DNA of 64,000 bases, taken from Cynocephalus volans (lineage: Eukaryota > Chordata > Mammalia > Dermoptera > Cynocephalidae). The translations under genes and the position numbers were made by a program. Of the stretch, positions 23,391-35,480 are shown one piece after another. Below the pieces are notes generated by a model. That model had not been told where the DNA came from. It searched no databases and saw nothing but the letters and a program-made list of their open reading frames with translations. The stretch spans positions 5,858,535 to 5,922,534 of the forward strand of contig NC_084471.1 in the NCBI RefSeq assembly GCF_027409185.1. The letters are read 5' to 3'. Position 1 is the first letter of the stretch, and the number at the start of each line of letters is the position of its first letter.

Positions 23391-23525
23391 ATGACAATTA
23401 CAGTCCTTGTTTCTGTAACTGGTTTCATGACCATTGCTGGTACTTACAATCACCTTTTTCCATATCCATTCCATATTCCCTTTGCCATTGGCAAGCACCT
23501 CTGCTGGTTGTGATTGTTTACTTGG
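23391..23525. other. Left flank of nest inside MLT2 LTR
   Basis: It joins in sense with 25910-26390 across the MaLR provirus. It may be antisense ERVL internal sequence, recognised only weakly. Confidence 0.35.
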
Positions 23526-23530
23526 TGGGG

Positions 23531-23921
23531 TGCAGTGGATTGAATTGTGTCCCCCAAAGTTTAATGTGTTGGAGGCTTGGTCCTCATTTTGACAGTGTTA
23601 AGAGGGTGGGAAATCCTATTATGGTAATTGAAAGGTGGGGCCTTGAAAGGTGATTAAGTTGGTTTAATGGTGGTTGGGGCATGGTTCTGAGAGATTTAAA
23701 AGGAGAGCACATGAGAGTCTTTCTCTCTCTGCTCTGCCATTTTCTGCCATGTGAGTCCCCTGCATTGCTGTAAAGCCACCACTGAAAAGAAACCCTCATT
23801 AGATGTGTTCCCTGGACTTTGGATTTCCCAGCCTCTGAAACTGTAAGCAATAAATTTTGTTTTCTTATACATCACACAGTTCCAGATATTTCGTTATAAG
23901 CGATAGAAATGGACTAATACA
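23531..23921 (+). repeat. MaLR 5' LTR
   Basis: Carries AAATTTTGTTTTC downstream of a GCAATAAATTTTG polyadenylation signal. Clear alignment to the 3' LTR over the full length, with small indels near the middle. Confidence 0.92.
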
Positions 23922-24278
23922 GAAAGTTGGTACCAGAGAAGTGGGGTGTTGCTTATAACAAATTCTTGAAAATGTGGAAGTGACTTTGGAACTGGGTGTT
24001 GAGGAGAGGCTGGAAGAATTTGAAGGAGCAGGATAGAAAAAGCCTAGCTGTTGGTGGGAGTTTATTTACTTATTTATTTATTTTTTGGTGGGGGTTTAGA
24101 ACACAAGAAAACCAGGGAAAGTTTGGAATTTCTTAGACACTGATTAAATGGTGGTGAGCAGAATGCTGATAGAAATATTGACAGTAAAGGCCATTCTGAG
24201 AAGATCGCAGATGTAAATGAGAAGAGAATTATTGGAAACGGGGGCAAAGATCACCCTTGCTATGAACTAGCAAGGAAC

Positions 24279-24782
24279 TTGGCTGCATTCTGTTCATGTC
24301 CCCAAATCTTATGGAATGTGGAACTTCAAGGTGCTGACCCAGGATATTTGACAGAAGAAATTTCTAAGCAGCAAAGCATTCAGGAAGCTGCATGGCTACT
24401 TCCAACAGCCTATGCTGAGTTATGGTGGCAAAGGCATGACACAAATCCAGAATTTAAAAGGGATGCAGAGAGTAAAGATTTGGAAGATTTGCAGCCTGAC
24501 CATGTGGAAGAGAAGCAGAGAGCATTTTCAGGAGAAAAATGCAACAGTGACACCCAGCAACCATTTGCTAAGAAGATTAGTACAGAAAAAAGAGATTATG
24601 AAGAAAAGGGAAAAAAGACCTTGAAGACATTTCAGAGATCTTTGGAGGCTGCATTTTCCATCACAGGCCCAGAGGCCTATGGAGACAGAATTGTCTTGGG
24701 GAACAGGCCGGAGGCACCATCCGTGGGATGCTGCTCCCCACACCAGCACCCCAGCTTCTTCGGCTGCTTCAGCTGTGGCTAA
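24279..24782 (+). pseudogene. MaLR internal reading frame relic
   Basis: A 167-codon open frame lies inside the provirus. MaLR internal regions (as in THE1/MST) carry degenerate frames of uncertain function that are sometimes compared with gag. This one has a charged, low-structure middle part (residues about 55-115) and a Cys/Ser-rich end, with no recognised protease, reverse transcriptase or zinc-knuckle motif. The frame is probably an accidental survivor. I do not propose a function. Confidence 0.5.
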
Positions 24783-25506
24783 ATCTATCCCAGGTATGGC
24801 TGGACCTGCAGCTTTGGAAAATACAAGCCAGAAGCTGTGGTGGTGTCCACATGGTGTTAGGTGCCAGAGCTGTGTAGGTTTAGGAGCCTCCACCCCAATT
24901 TCAAGGGATGTATGGAAAAGCCTGGAGGCCCAGGAAGAGATCTGTCACAGGGGCGGATTCACAGCATAGTCTTCACTAGAATAATGCCAAGAGGAAATGT
25001 GGAGTCAGAGTTGCAGCAGAAAAACCCCACCAAGGCCATGGGGCTGTGGGAGTGGGACTACCTTGGCGTGCCCAGACTTGTAGAGCTATCAGCATGCAGT
25101 GCCAGCCTGCAAGAGCTAAAGCATCACCTGAGACCAGGAAAGCCGCAGGAGCAGAGCTACCTGAGGATTTGGGGACTCAACCTCCATACCAGTATGCAGA
25201 GGGCATCAAACATGGAGTCAAGGTACATGATTTGCCAGCTTTGAGATTTGATGCCTGACCTGCTGGGTTTTGAATTTGCTTGGGTCCTGTTATGCCTTTC
25301 TTTTGGCCTGTTTCTCCTTTTGCAAATGGAAATATGTGTCCTATTCTTGTCCCACCATTGTATCTTGGCAGTAGATAACTTGTTTTGATTTCACTGATGG
25401 GTCTTTGAACTTTGGAATTTTGGGTCAATACAAGTCAAGACTTTGGGGATGAAATGAATGTATTTGTATGTGAAAAGGACATGAGTTTTGGGGGGCAGGG
25501 GTGGAA

Positions 25507-25904
25507 TGTAGAGGATTGAATTGTGTCCCGCTCAAAGTTTAATGTGTTTGAGGCTTGGTCCTCACTGTGGCATTGTTAGGAGGGCGGGAAACCCAATTAT
25601 GGTAATTGAAAGGTGGGGCCTTGAAGAGGTGATTAAGTTGATGGCTTAAGGATGGCTCAAGGATGGCATGGTTCTGAGGGCTTTGAAAGGAGAGCACATG
25701 AGGAGCTATCTCTTTCTCTTTGCTTCTGCCATTTACTATGTGATACCCTCTGTTTCTGAAGCCACCACCAAAGAGACCCTCCCCAGATGTGTTCCCTGTA
25801 CTTGGACTTCACAGCCTCTGAAACTGTAAGCAGTAAATTTTGTTTTCTTACAAATCACCCAGTTCCAGGTATTTTGTTATAATCAACAAAAGCGAACTAA
25901 TACA
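25507..25904 (+). repeat. MaLR 3' LTR
   Basis: Direct repeat of the LTR at 23531, with GCAGTAAATTTTG in place of the polyadenylation signal. Followed at once by the TGGGG duplication. Confidence 0.92.
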
Positions 25905-25909
25905 TGGGG

Positions 25910-26392
25910 TGACGCAAACCTTCACTCCTAAAGGGTCTGGGCCATTCACAGACCTGCCTGGATTGGACTGTTTTCATTTTCCTTTGACTTTAATCACAGG
26001 GCATGGTAATACTAAGACCTCCTGTAATCCAGACATATTCTTTCTTACCTCCATTGTGGAGAAGTAGTCCAATTTCCCCTTGGTCGTAAGAATCAATCAG
26101 CATGGTAATTTCCTTCTTTGCCTGTTGATTAAGAAACATGACAAGCCCAAAATGGCCAGGCAGTCTTAGCGTCTAGTTCAATGGAATCATTGCTGTGTCT
26201 CCTAGTGGAAGCATTCCTTCGTTTGGAATAAGATCTCTAGGTCAGCAGAGCATACGGTTGCAGGGACAGGAAACACAAATTTTGCTAGTGGGTCATTAGG
26301 GGTAATAGTGAGTGGTGCTGCTCCCATTTCTACCCCTTGACTGATGGGCCTATGAATCCTGGCTACTAGACCACCAAGGAGCTACTAACACA
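25910..26392 (-). mobile_element. Possible antisense ERVL internal fragment
   Basis: It continues the 23391-23525 text and ends just before the MLT2 3' end, so it must be inserted in, or retained within, the MLT2 element. Phrases such as GGCTACTAGACCACCAAGGA resemble antisense ERVL internal sequence, but this is recognition by eye. Confidence 0.35.
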
Positions 26393-26440
26393 TCCCATTG
26401 GTTCTGTTTCTATGGAGAACACTGAATAATGTGGGCCATT
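26393..26440 (+). mobile_element. MLT2-type LTR, 3' end
   Basis: CATCCCATTGGTTCTGTTTC then TATGGAGAACACTGAATAAT matches the expected 3' end of the MLT2 LTR that begins at 23051. Confidence 0.65.
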
Positions 26441-26815
26441 TCTCACCACCCAAACCACCACTATCTCTCCCTGAATTACTGCAAAAACCTAAGTCATGAA
26501 TAAAGCAATGAGTGAATATGTAGGCTAGACCTCGAAGGATGCATAAGAGTTTGCTAGGTGGAGAAGTGGAGGCAGAATGGCATTCTAGACAGAGGAAATA
26601 GCAAAGACAAAGGTATGGGGAATTCTGACAGGGCAGGTTATGTCCATTACTATAGGTCAGTTCACTGGACAGGGAGGGTAAGGAAGAGCAGGTTGGGATA
26701 CGTTGTAAAGTCTCTTGTAAGTTTTCTTCCTTAAAAAATTTAGTTTTATTACTAATTCAGAAAGCTCTATCCAGGTAATTACTCAGATTTGACTTTTATT
26801 TAAATAAAAATATTT
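26441..26815. other. Single-copy sequence
   Basis: No gene or repeat recognised. Confidence 0.4.
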
Positions 26816-26817
26816 TG

Positions 26818-27247
26818 CATTAGTCCGTTTCTGTTGCTTATAACAGAAATTCCCAAAACTGGATAATTTGTAAAGAAACAATATATATTGCTTACAGTTT
26901 TGGAGGCTGGGAGGTCCAAAGTCCAGGGAGCACACCTGGTGAGGGCCTTCTTGTTCTTGGGTGGTGGCTCTTCACAGCAATGCAGGGTGTCACATGTCAG
27001 ATGGCAGAGCAGAGAGAGAGTAAATCTCTTAACTGGCTCTCCTTTTAAAGCCATCAGAACCCTGCCCATGACCACTATTAAACCATCAGTGGATTAATCA
27101 TTTGCTAGGACATGGTTCTCACAATCTAATCACCTCTTCAAGGTCCCACCTTTCGATTACCATAATAGGACTTCCTACCCTCTTAACACTGTCACAATGG
27201 GGATTAAGTCTCAATGAGCTTTGGGGGGGACATCTAATCCACAGCAC
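26818..27247 (-). mobile_element. MaLR-type solitary LTR
   Basis: Reversed LTR related to those of the 23.5 kb provirus: TTAGTCCGTTTCTGTTGC, TTTTGGAGGCTGGGAGG, CTCTCCTTTTAAAGCC, AAGGTCCCACCTTTCGATTA and CACAATGGGGATTAAGTC. Confidence 0.82.
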
Positions 27248-27419
27248 ATTTTATGAAACTCAGTGTTATCTTTTCACTTTCCCCACTGACTTCTTACCTT
27301 GTATTAAATTGCATAGAACCAGCCAACTGGGGTTTTTGGAAAATTTTTTTACAATACATCTTTTAAGATAGAAACCAAATCATCAGTTTATATTGTGATA
27401 CTAGTAAGTGTATTAGAAC

Positions 27420-27850
27420 ATTTTGAAAAAATAAACCTTTAGTTTTGGAGAAATTTTAGATTTATAAAAAAGTTACAAAGATAATACAGAGAGATCCTTT
27501 ATGCCCTTCACTCAGTTTCCCCTGATCTTACATCCCACATAAATATGGTACATTTGTCAAAACTAAGAGATTAACATTGGTACATTACTATTATCTATTC
27601 TAGACTTTTTTCAGATTTTACCCATTTTTTTTCACTAATGCCCTTTTTCTGTTCCAGGATCCAATCCAGGATGCCGTGTTTCATTTAGTTGTCAAGTCTT
27701 TTTAGTCTCTGCTGGACTTAGTCTCCCCAATCTTTTCTTGTTTGTTATATGACCTCAGCAGTTTTAAGGACTATTGGTCATGTCTTTTATAGAACGTCCC
27801 TCAATCTGGATTCCTCTGATGTTTTCTTCCTATTTAGACAGATTTTGGGT
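27420..27850 (-). mobile_element. L1 3'-end relic
   Basis: The order ATAAAAAAGTTACAAAG, ACAGAGAGATCCTTTATGCC, GATCTTACATCCCACATAAA, TTGTCAAGTCTTTTTAGTC is typical of old antisense L1M 3' UTR sequence. Confidence 0.6.
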
Positions 27851-28599
27851 TTTAGGGGAGAATAACGCAGATGGGAAGTGCCCTCTTGCCACATCATGTC
27901 AGGAGTGCATGGTATCAACCTGCCTTACAACTGGTGATGTTAACTCTGATCACTCGGTTAAGATGGTGTCCAACAGGTGCTTCCACTGAAAAGTTACTAT
28001 TTCCCCTTTTCAATACTCTATTCTTTGGGAGTGAGTGACTAAGTTCAGCCCATCGTCAAGGTGATGTGAGTGGGAAATCAAGCTCGACCTCCTGTTGCGG
28101 GGAGCATCTACATATATTTGGAATTCTTCTGAAAGAAAGATTTCTCTCCTCTTCACTCTTATTCAATCAATTTATTTATACCAGTGTATACTCATGTATG
28201 TTTATTTATATTTTATGTTATAGTCCATATTACATTATTTGTTTTGCTCAAATTGTTCCATTAGGAACTTTTTCAGGTTGGCTCCTGTGTCCCTTTGACT
28301 TGCCCCATACTTCTGTTTTTTGAGCACTACTTTACTTTCTGGCACCACAAGATGCTCTGGGTTTATCTTATATTTTCCCTGCCCCAGCCCTAGAACCAGC
28401 CATTTCTCCAAGGAATGACTGTAACTTTTTATAAATGCCTTGGTATATTAAAAAAAAAAACAGTATAGTTTTGAACAGATAGAATGTTAAGTTTAACTAT
28501 AATAAACGTTTAAGCATGAAGGAGTGGGGAGTTATATGTAGATTGTGTTGATGGGTTTTTATTCCTGTGCAAAGGAGTTACTTATCCATAATAATATGT

Positions 28600-30240
28600 A
28601 TTGTTATTGTCTTATTTTAAATATAGTATCTGCAGAAGCTGTTTCATGCTTGTTATGTGAAAGCGTATTGTGGAGTTGTTTATAAGGTTCTATATATGTC
28701 CCTTAGCTAAAGCTTGTTAATTTTGCTTTTAAACTATATAATCTCCTTACTGGATTTTTCCTTTGCTTGTTGTATCAATCATGGAAAATGGTATGTTAGA
28801 ATCTCCCAAACATGATTGTCAATTTGTGAATTTCTCCTTGTAATTCTTTTAATTTTTGCCTTATATATTTAGAAGCTAAGTTATTAGATCAAACAAATTT
28901 AGAACTCTTCTATCTTTCTGATAACTTCCAAAATTAGTGACGGTGACTATCTTTATCTGTAGTAATTTCTCTCTCTCTTTTTTCTATTGTGGTAAAATAT
29001 ACATAACTCACAATTTACCATTTTAACCATTTTTAAGCATACAGTTCAGTGACATAAGTACATTGTATCATCATCGCCATTTACCACCAGAATTTTTCAT
29101 CTTCCCATACTGAAACTCTGTACCTATTAAACAGTGACTCCCTATTCCACCTCCCTCCAGCTCCTGGCAACCACCAATCTACTTTCTGTCACTGTGAATT
29201 TCACTACTCTACATGCCTTGTATAGCGGAGTCATACGCTATCTGTTGTCTTGGGTCTGCCTTATTTCAGTTAGCGTAATGTCTTCAAGGTTCATCCAAGT
29301 TGTAGCATATGTCAAAATTTCCTTTCTTTCTGAGGCTGAATAATACTGTATGTATATACCACATTTTCTTTATTATCTGTTGATAGACAGCTGGGTTGCT
29401 TCCACCTTTTGGCTGTTGTAAATAATGAACATGCTGTGAACATGGGCATACAAAAATCTGTTCAAGTCTCTTTTCTCAATTCTTTTGTGTATATACCTCG
29501 AATTGAACTCACAGGATCATATGCTAATTCTATGTTTATTTTTTTTTTAGGAACTGCCATACTGTTTTGATAACAATAATAGCATTTTACATTCTCACCA
29601 GCTATGCTTGAAGATTCCAATTTCTCCACATCCTCATCAGCACATACTATTTTCTGTTTTTTTGTAATAGCCATTCTAATGGGTAGGAAGTGGTAACTCA
29701 TTGCGGTTTTGGGTGTAATGTTTTGAAACAAAAGTTCATGCACCAGCTTTTTTTTGTAGTGTTTGCCTGGTATATATTTTTCCATCATTTACTTTCGCCT
29801 TTTCTGTAACCTAATGGTTTAAGTGAGTTTCTTGGAAACAGTATATTATTAGTTTTTTCTGTTTATACCCAATCTGACAATCTTTGCCTTTAACTGGAGT
29901 GTTTAGTACACTTTTATTTACTGTTGTAGTTGGTGCATTTAAGTTACTTATGGCATGCTATTTTGTGATTTCTATTTGTTCTGCTTTAAGCATTTAAAAA
30001 AATTTTCTTGAATTCTTCAGGAATACGTTTATTTTTTTTTTTTCATTCCATTATTTTCCTTCTGCTGATATAAAGTTGCAAACTGTTTCTATTCTTTTAA
30101 TAATTAGTCTTGAAGCTTTAACAATTCATGAAGTCTAAATGAATATCCTTATCTTTCTTCCAAATAATACAAGGACCTTCTAACATTTTCCTTCCAGTCA
30201 CCTCCCTTCTAGTTATGTGTTATTGTTGTTGCGTATTTTA
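28600..30240 (-). mobile_element. Composite minus-strand L1
   Basis: Antisense ORF2 text (TGTCAATTTGTGAATTTCTCC at about 28820; GTGAGTTTCTTGGAAACAG at about 29825) flanks a second L1 3' end at about 28985-29720 (TTGTGGTAAAATATACATAA, GGGTTGCTTCCACCTTTTGG). The second looks inserted into the first. No target duplication could be fixed with confidence. Confidence 0.65.
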
Positions 30241-30622
30241 GCTTTACCTGTCTCTTTCTGCTCCGAAATTAGTCTTTATTGTAGAATAGTATTGTTTACT
30301 CATTGTTTCTTCTGTTTCCTTCTATGTGTAGGGAGACTCACTAATACAGCACTTCTGGCTTCTCTCTTCCATCGATAAAACTAATGGGTGAGTTAGGAAG
30401 GGAAAACTAGGCATGTGTGGTGTTATCTTTCCTCAGGAGTGAGTTGCTCTCAGGAAGAAAACATTCAATTCTTCTCCATGCTGTAAGTTTTACAAAGGCA
30501 GTTTCCCATGTACTTGGCAATGGAGAGGGCTAGGGTGCAGCTGTGAAGATCTTGAACTGTATTGACTGGCTGGGAACTTGGCCTAATTCTGGGGTTCATT
30601 ATTATGTAATTTCCTGAAAATA

Positions 30623-30704
30623 AGAGGGTACTTCAAAAAGTTTGTGAAAAAATGTAATTAAAAGATGATATGCATCCTCGTGTGAACTTTTTGAAGCACC
30701 CTTT
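30623..30704. mobile_element. Mariner-like MITE
   Basis: An 82-bp palindromic element flanked by TA dinucleotides. The left end AGAGGGTACTTCAAAAAGTT pairs with the reverse complement of the right end (AAAGGGTGCTTCAAAAAGTT) at most positions. The short centre holds no gene. Terminal inverted repeats with a TA target mark a non-autonomous Tc1/mariner copy. Confidence 0.8.
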
Positions 30705-31019
30705 TATAAACTATATTTTCCACTCTTAGTTTTGTCAGTGATAAAGGGGACATTTTATTCTCTTCTCTGCCTTCTTATGTTTTCTTGTTTCTCAATCCAT
30801 TTACAATTTATTTGTGGAAAATGAATGCTGTTTATTGGGATCTCTAACACCCTGACAAATTTCTGTTATTCTTTTGTACAGTAATTGGTTTACCAAGATT
30901 TCCCCAAATGTCTGCCATTTTCTTTACTCACTGCTTTTTCTTGCATCTCAGACTTTTCTCCTTGGATAACTGTCCTTCTTGAAGTTATCTTTTGTTTGTT
31001 CCATTTGAGGGGATATTGC

Positions 31020-31449
31020 TGGTAAACTTTCTCAATTTCATTTGACCTAATTTTGCTCTTGAAAGTTAGTTTTATAGTATGTGCAATCCTAGGCTGTCAC
31101 TTATTTTCTCACAAGATAGCATTCCACTGGATTCTGGCTTTTATTACTGATGCTCAGAAGTCAGGTGTCAATCTAATTATTGTGCCTTTGTAAGTAATCA
31201 TTGTTTTCTTACTGTCTGATTTTCAGACTTTTTTGTCTTTTATGTTCTGCAGTTTTACAGTGATATTCAAGGTATGATTTTTTTTTTTTAAATCCAGATT
31301 GGGCCGGCCTGTGGCTCACTCGGGAGAGTGTGGTGCTGATAACACCAGGGCCACGGGTTTGGATCCTATATAGGGATGGCTGGTTGGCTCACTGGGTGAG
31401 CGCGGTGCTGACAACACCAAGTCAAGGGTTAAGATCCCCTTACCGGTCA

Positions 31450-31485
<36 letters not shown>

Positions 31486-32145
31486 AATAAATAAATCCAG
31501 ATTGGAACTCACTGCAAATCCTGAATCTAGGTATTTGGTTTTTTTAATTTTGAAAATTCTCAATTATTATCTCTTCCGTATTCCTCTGTCATCCCCTGCT
31601 GGAACCTTTTTTTTTTCTCAACTTCTTATATTTTCCATCTCCACCCCACCTCACTGCATTCTGAGTAATTTCTTTAGTTCTAACTTCCAGTTCAGTAATT
31701 CTTTCTTGAGCTATGTCTAACCAGCTGTTTAACATATTCATAAAGTTTTATGCTTTTTATTTCTAGAAGTTTTAATTGATTCTTTTAAAAATTTGCTTAG
31801 TCTTTTTCTTTAAAATTTTTTTGTTTTTTATTCATACTTTCAATTTTCTGTTTTTTATTTAAATATATTAGTTATACTAATTTTATGTTCTGTATCTGAT
31901 CCTTTGCTAGTCGGCTATATGTTGTATCTTTTCACTCTCAGTTGTGGAGACTTACTTCTTCATGTGTATATGCTTTTTGATTGAAAGTTCAAGCTCCTTG
32001 AAAATTTGTCAGTGGGAATTCTTTGAGGAGCTGTTTGACGGTGCAGTTAGGTTGCTGCTATCAGGCTCCTGGAGACCATTAATCTGGGACTACTGTGGAT
32101 CAAATACTCAGTTTGAAGTTTTTCTGACCATGTGCTAATTGAAGC
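31020..32145 (-). mobile_element. HAL1/L1-related minus-strand relic
   Basis: T-rich text with CTAGGCTGTCACTTATTTTC, TTTTAATTGATTCTTTTAAA and GTGGGAATTCTTTGAGGAGC, similar in style to 8590-9665. Split by the SINE at 31302. Confidence 0.45.
31302..31492 (+). mobile_element. CYN-like SINE, standard dimer
   Basis: The best preserved dimer. Unit 1: GGCCGGCCTGTGGCTCACTC, CTGATAACACCAGGGCC, GGTTTGGATCC. Unit 2: GGCTGGTTGGCTCACTGG, CTGACAACACCAAGTC, GGGTTAAGATCCCC, ending ACCGGTCATCTTT and a long A/AAAT tail. The 12-bp duplication AAATCCAGATTG lies at 31290-31301 and 31493-31504. A long uniform tail suggests fairly recent insertion. Confidence 0.95.
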
Positions 32146-32149
32146 CACA

Positions 32150-33370
32150 AACCTGTTTGAGGACTGGCTTGTGGTTAAGAATTTTCAGGAGAGCTGTTGG
32201 GAAAATAGAATAATTTAATCAGGTCCCCCGCTGTAGGTCTGATTGGGGGTGGTGATGCATTCTTTGTAAGCAAATTGTGTGTGGGGGGGTGGAGTTAGTG
32301 TGCCTGTGCAGCTCAGTGACTTGGCTGGCATCTGCCTCAGGCATCTGCCACGCGGCCGTGCTCTCCAACCTATGGCTTCCAAGGACCTTTTTGCTGGTTA
32401 CCTAGCTCATAGACCTGAATGTGAAGGGTCTGGTGACCCAGCCTAGTGTGTGAAGGGCTTATGGCCCAGTCTGTGAATGGGCTTGAGAGGTCTGTGAGCT
32501 CCATACCCAGCCCTAGCTTGACAACTGGCCCATTTGGCAGGATTACAGGCAAGTAAAAGAGGTTGACGGTAGCCTTTCCCCTTCTGTCTAGAGTAGAAGC
32601 TGAGATGGAATCACTTTCTTATTGACCTCTTCACAGGCCTTTTTCCCCCCTTTGCTCATCCTTTGAGTGGTTTCTGATGCAAATGCCCATCTTGTATGCA
32701 TCCTAGCCATGAATCCCAGCACTGAGGCTCTTGCTTCCTGCAGTTGGCAGAGTATGCTCAGGCAGCTCTGGCCTCAGGCCCCAGGGCTTTCTTTTCTTCC
32801 ATTATTTCTGCTCCTACTTTGTTTTTGGCATCTTGGAATTCTTCTTTTCTTTTTCACAAACTAGTCATGCATTTAAAAGGATACTTCTTATATTTAGTCT
32901 AGAATTTTAGGTGTTTTTAGTGGGAGAACATCAAGACAACTTGAGCACCTTTTTGCTGGACCAGAAACCTGCTTCAGGGCTCCTTTGTCGTCTTTGCTGC
33001 AAGGAGGCACACTTCTTCTCTTTTCTCATAGTTGAGCCTTCTTTTATGACTGTCCCCTCACTTCTACAAACAATTGTTCCTTTCCACTGCAGTTTACATA
33101 TCAAGGAAATGCTAACTTAGTGCTACTTAGAATATAAGCACTTCAAGGGTGGCAGCTTCCTCAGGAATGCTTTGTATAGTAAATAACTGCTCTTAGTCAT
33201 GAAGTCTCATTTGTTTCTATAGATCTGAATGGTGAATTGGATGTTTACTACTTGATTGTGCTTTAGGTGGATTGGGGAGCTGAGCTGGCTATTTAAGGGC
33301 ATCTCTTATGGACTTTTTTTGTATATTAAAGGACATGCCTTAGTTGAATAAAAGTGCCATGGATGAAACA
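32150..33370. other. Single-copy sequence
   Basis: No repeat or gene recognised. Confidence 0.4.
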
Positions 33371-33374
33371 TTTC

Positions 33375-33731
33375 TGTCCTCCCTGCCCCCCAAATCTATA
33401 TATTGAAACCTTAATCCCCAATGTGATGGTATTAGGAGATGGGGCCTTTGAGAGATAATTATGTCATGAGGGTGGAGTTGTCAGGATGGGTTTTAGTGCC
33501 CTTTTAATAAGGGACAGGAGAGAGTTTGCTTTCTTTTTCTCTCTCTCTGTGAGGACACAGCAAGAATGGGGCTGTCTACAAGCCAGGAAGAGGGCCCCCA
33601 CCAGACACCGAATCTGCTGGCATCTTGATCTTAGACTTTACAGCCTCTAGAACTGTCAGAAGTAAACTTTGGCTGTTTAAGCCACCCAGTCTATGGTGTT
33701 CTGTTGTGGCAGCCCAAATTGACCACGACAG
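33375..33731 (+). mobile_element. MLT1-type solitary LTR
   Basis: Classic order: CAATGTGATGGTATTAGGAG, ATTATGTCATGAGGGTGGAG, TGTGAGGACACAGCAAGAAT, CACCAGACACCGAATCTGCT, TTTAAGCCACCCAGTCTATG, TGTGGCAGCCCAAATTGAC. Confidence 0.85.
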
Positions 33732-34520
33732 CAAGTTTCACATATCATAAGAAATCGTGCTTAAAATGAGGTGCTCCTGGAATTGCCCAGCTGTGTGTGG
33801 ATTTACCGGCAAAAGGTATTTTGGGGAAGCCTCTGTCATTATCTTATTGGTCAAAACAATGCCTCTCTCATAGTTGTGTATGTAACAATCACACAGCACC
33901 CATTGCCCAAATGAAGGGAAACCATGTTCCATGGCCTCTGAGAAGCTGCCTTTCAGCCTGAACGGGCTGTTAACCATGTCAAGCTCACTGGCCCGGCAGG
34001 ACGACACCTCTGCAAAATCCAGTGCAGCCGGAGGATGACGGAGCAGATGACATGTTTGGTTATCCTTAAGAGAACAGCTACTGATCACTCCTGGTTATTT
34101 CCAGGAATAGTTGCCTTCCCTTGTTTCTTTAAGTGACTAGGGAATGCTATCAGTGTGGAAAATGTCCCAACAGCTTTGTCACTTCACTGCATTGCCCTGC
34201 TGGAAAGTGCCACCAGCCTTTAGTTTATGCCTCCTACAGAAACGATGCCCATTTAAAGAGAGCAAGGGACTGCTCCCTTGCATGCCTTCCCTACATGTGC
34301 CGTGCACAGCACACCCTGAGGACAATGAGGGAGACTGGGGGTCCTGCAAATGACAGGCCACAGAATTATTTAGGGAATTAGTAGTTGGAGATGAGGGAAA
34401 TGTTCTTAAGGCTTTGCAAATCATTCTCACAGACCTATAAAGGACAGTTGAAGAGCTTCAAAATGAGAAAGTATAAAATAGCAAAGAACGAGATCAGAAT
34501 GGATGGGAACGATCATGGCA
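33732..34520. other. Single-copy sequence
   Basis: No recognised repeat. A 116-codon frame on the minus strand (33738-34088) has no recognisable domain, start context or splice partners, so it is not called as a gene. Confidence 0.4.
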
Positions 34521-34540
34521 GCCTTTTCATTTTTGGAATT

Positions 34541-34705
34541 TTTTTTTTTTAAAGATGAGTGGTGAGGGGACCTTAACCCTTGACTTGGTGTTGTCAGCAC
34601 CACGCTCCCCCAAGTGAGCAAACTGCCCATCCCTATATGGGATCCGAACCCGTGGCCTTGGTGTTATCAGCAGCGCACTCTCCCGAGTGAGCCACGGGCT
34701 GGCCC
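34541..34705 (-). mobile_element. CYN-like SINE, standard dimer
   Basis: Antisense dimer from T-run to GCTGGCCC. Target copies are TTCATTTTTGGAATTTTTT (34526-34544) and TTCATTTTCGGAATTTTTT (34706-34724). Confidence 0.92.
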
Positions 34706-34724
34706 TTCATTTTCGGAATTTTTT

Positions 34725-35468
34725 AAAATTGCTCATTGCCTTTGTCAAAACCAAGGATTTCAGGAAAAAGATGTCCGGTGGACAATTGTGCTAAAATGTT
34801 TAAGAAATGGTTCTTATGCTTTGAGTTTTTTTTTAAAAAAGGCTTAGCAGAATTATGATTTCATACCATCTTCGTGTTATTTCTGAAAATCTAGGACCAT
34901 TTAGACCTTGCAAGTATAGCAGTTTTCAGAATAACACATTCATCAGCAGAGCCAGTAGTGAGATCATTGGTTAGGCTGTCACCTTCCAGTAATCCAAGTG
35001 ATGGTCTTTCACAAAGCCCTTCTTAGTGGTGCTTCTGATCCCTAGTTGTCCTTTCTTCTGCCCCCTCAGAGCATCTGCATGTTGAAAGCACCCTGGAGCT
35101 GCCTTTTCTATGCACAACACTTTCTGTCTTAATTAATGTTCCCACGCCTGTCAGAATCCACAGTGTCCTATGGCATGTGGCAACACTGATGTGGGTCACA
35201 GTCTAATCTTAAGTAGTTACATGTCAGGAGGGCAGAGGTCACCCCATTTTTGGACCTTGACTTTGAAGGCAGGTCTCATTGCGAGGCTTCCTCTCCCCTC
35301 TTCCTGCTCCTCACAAATTCATAAAGAAAATGTCCACAGCTAGAAGAAGTCTTATTTATGACAGTTTTCTTTCACTTCCTTGGGCAATGGAAGAAATTAG
35401 GTATTATACGCTGCTTTGGGGGAAACAGTTCTTCCTGGGTAGAGAAAACTATGACAAGGAGGTCATTT
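34725..35468. other. Single-copy sequence
   Basis: No gene or repeat recognised. Confidence 0.4.
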
Positions 35469-35480
35469 GAACTAGAACTT

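Larger units (their letters stand above)
23531..25904 (+). mobile_element. Complete MaLR provirus (LTR-int-LTR)
   Basis: Two direct LTRs of 391 and 398 bp (23531-23921 and 25507-25904) enclose 1.58 kb of internal sequence. Both LTRs begin TG(C/T)AG.GGATTGAATTG and end CTAATACA. A perfect 5-bp duplication TGGGG lies at 23526-23530 and 25905-25909. A tRNA-Leu-like primer-binding stretch (TGGTACCAGAGAAGTGGGG) follows LTR 1, and a purine tract (TTTTGGGGGGCAGGGG) precedes LTR 2. The LTRs differ at many positions, so the insertion is old. MaLRs are non-autonomous ERVL relatives. Confidence 0.92.
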
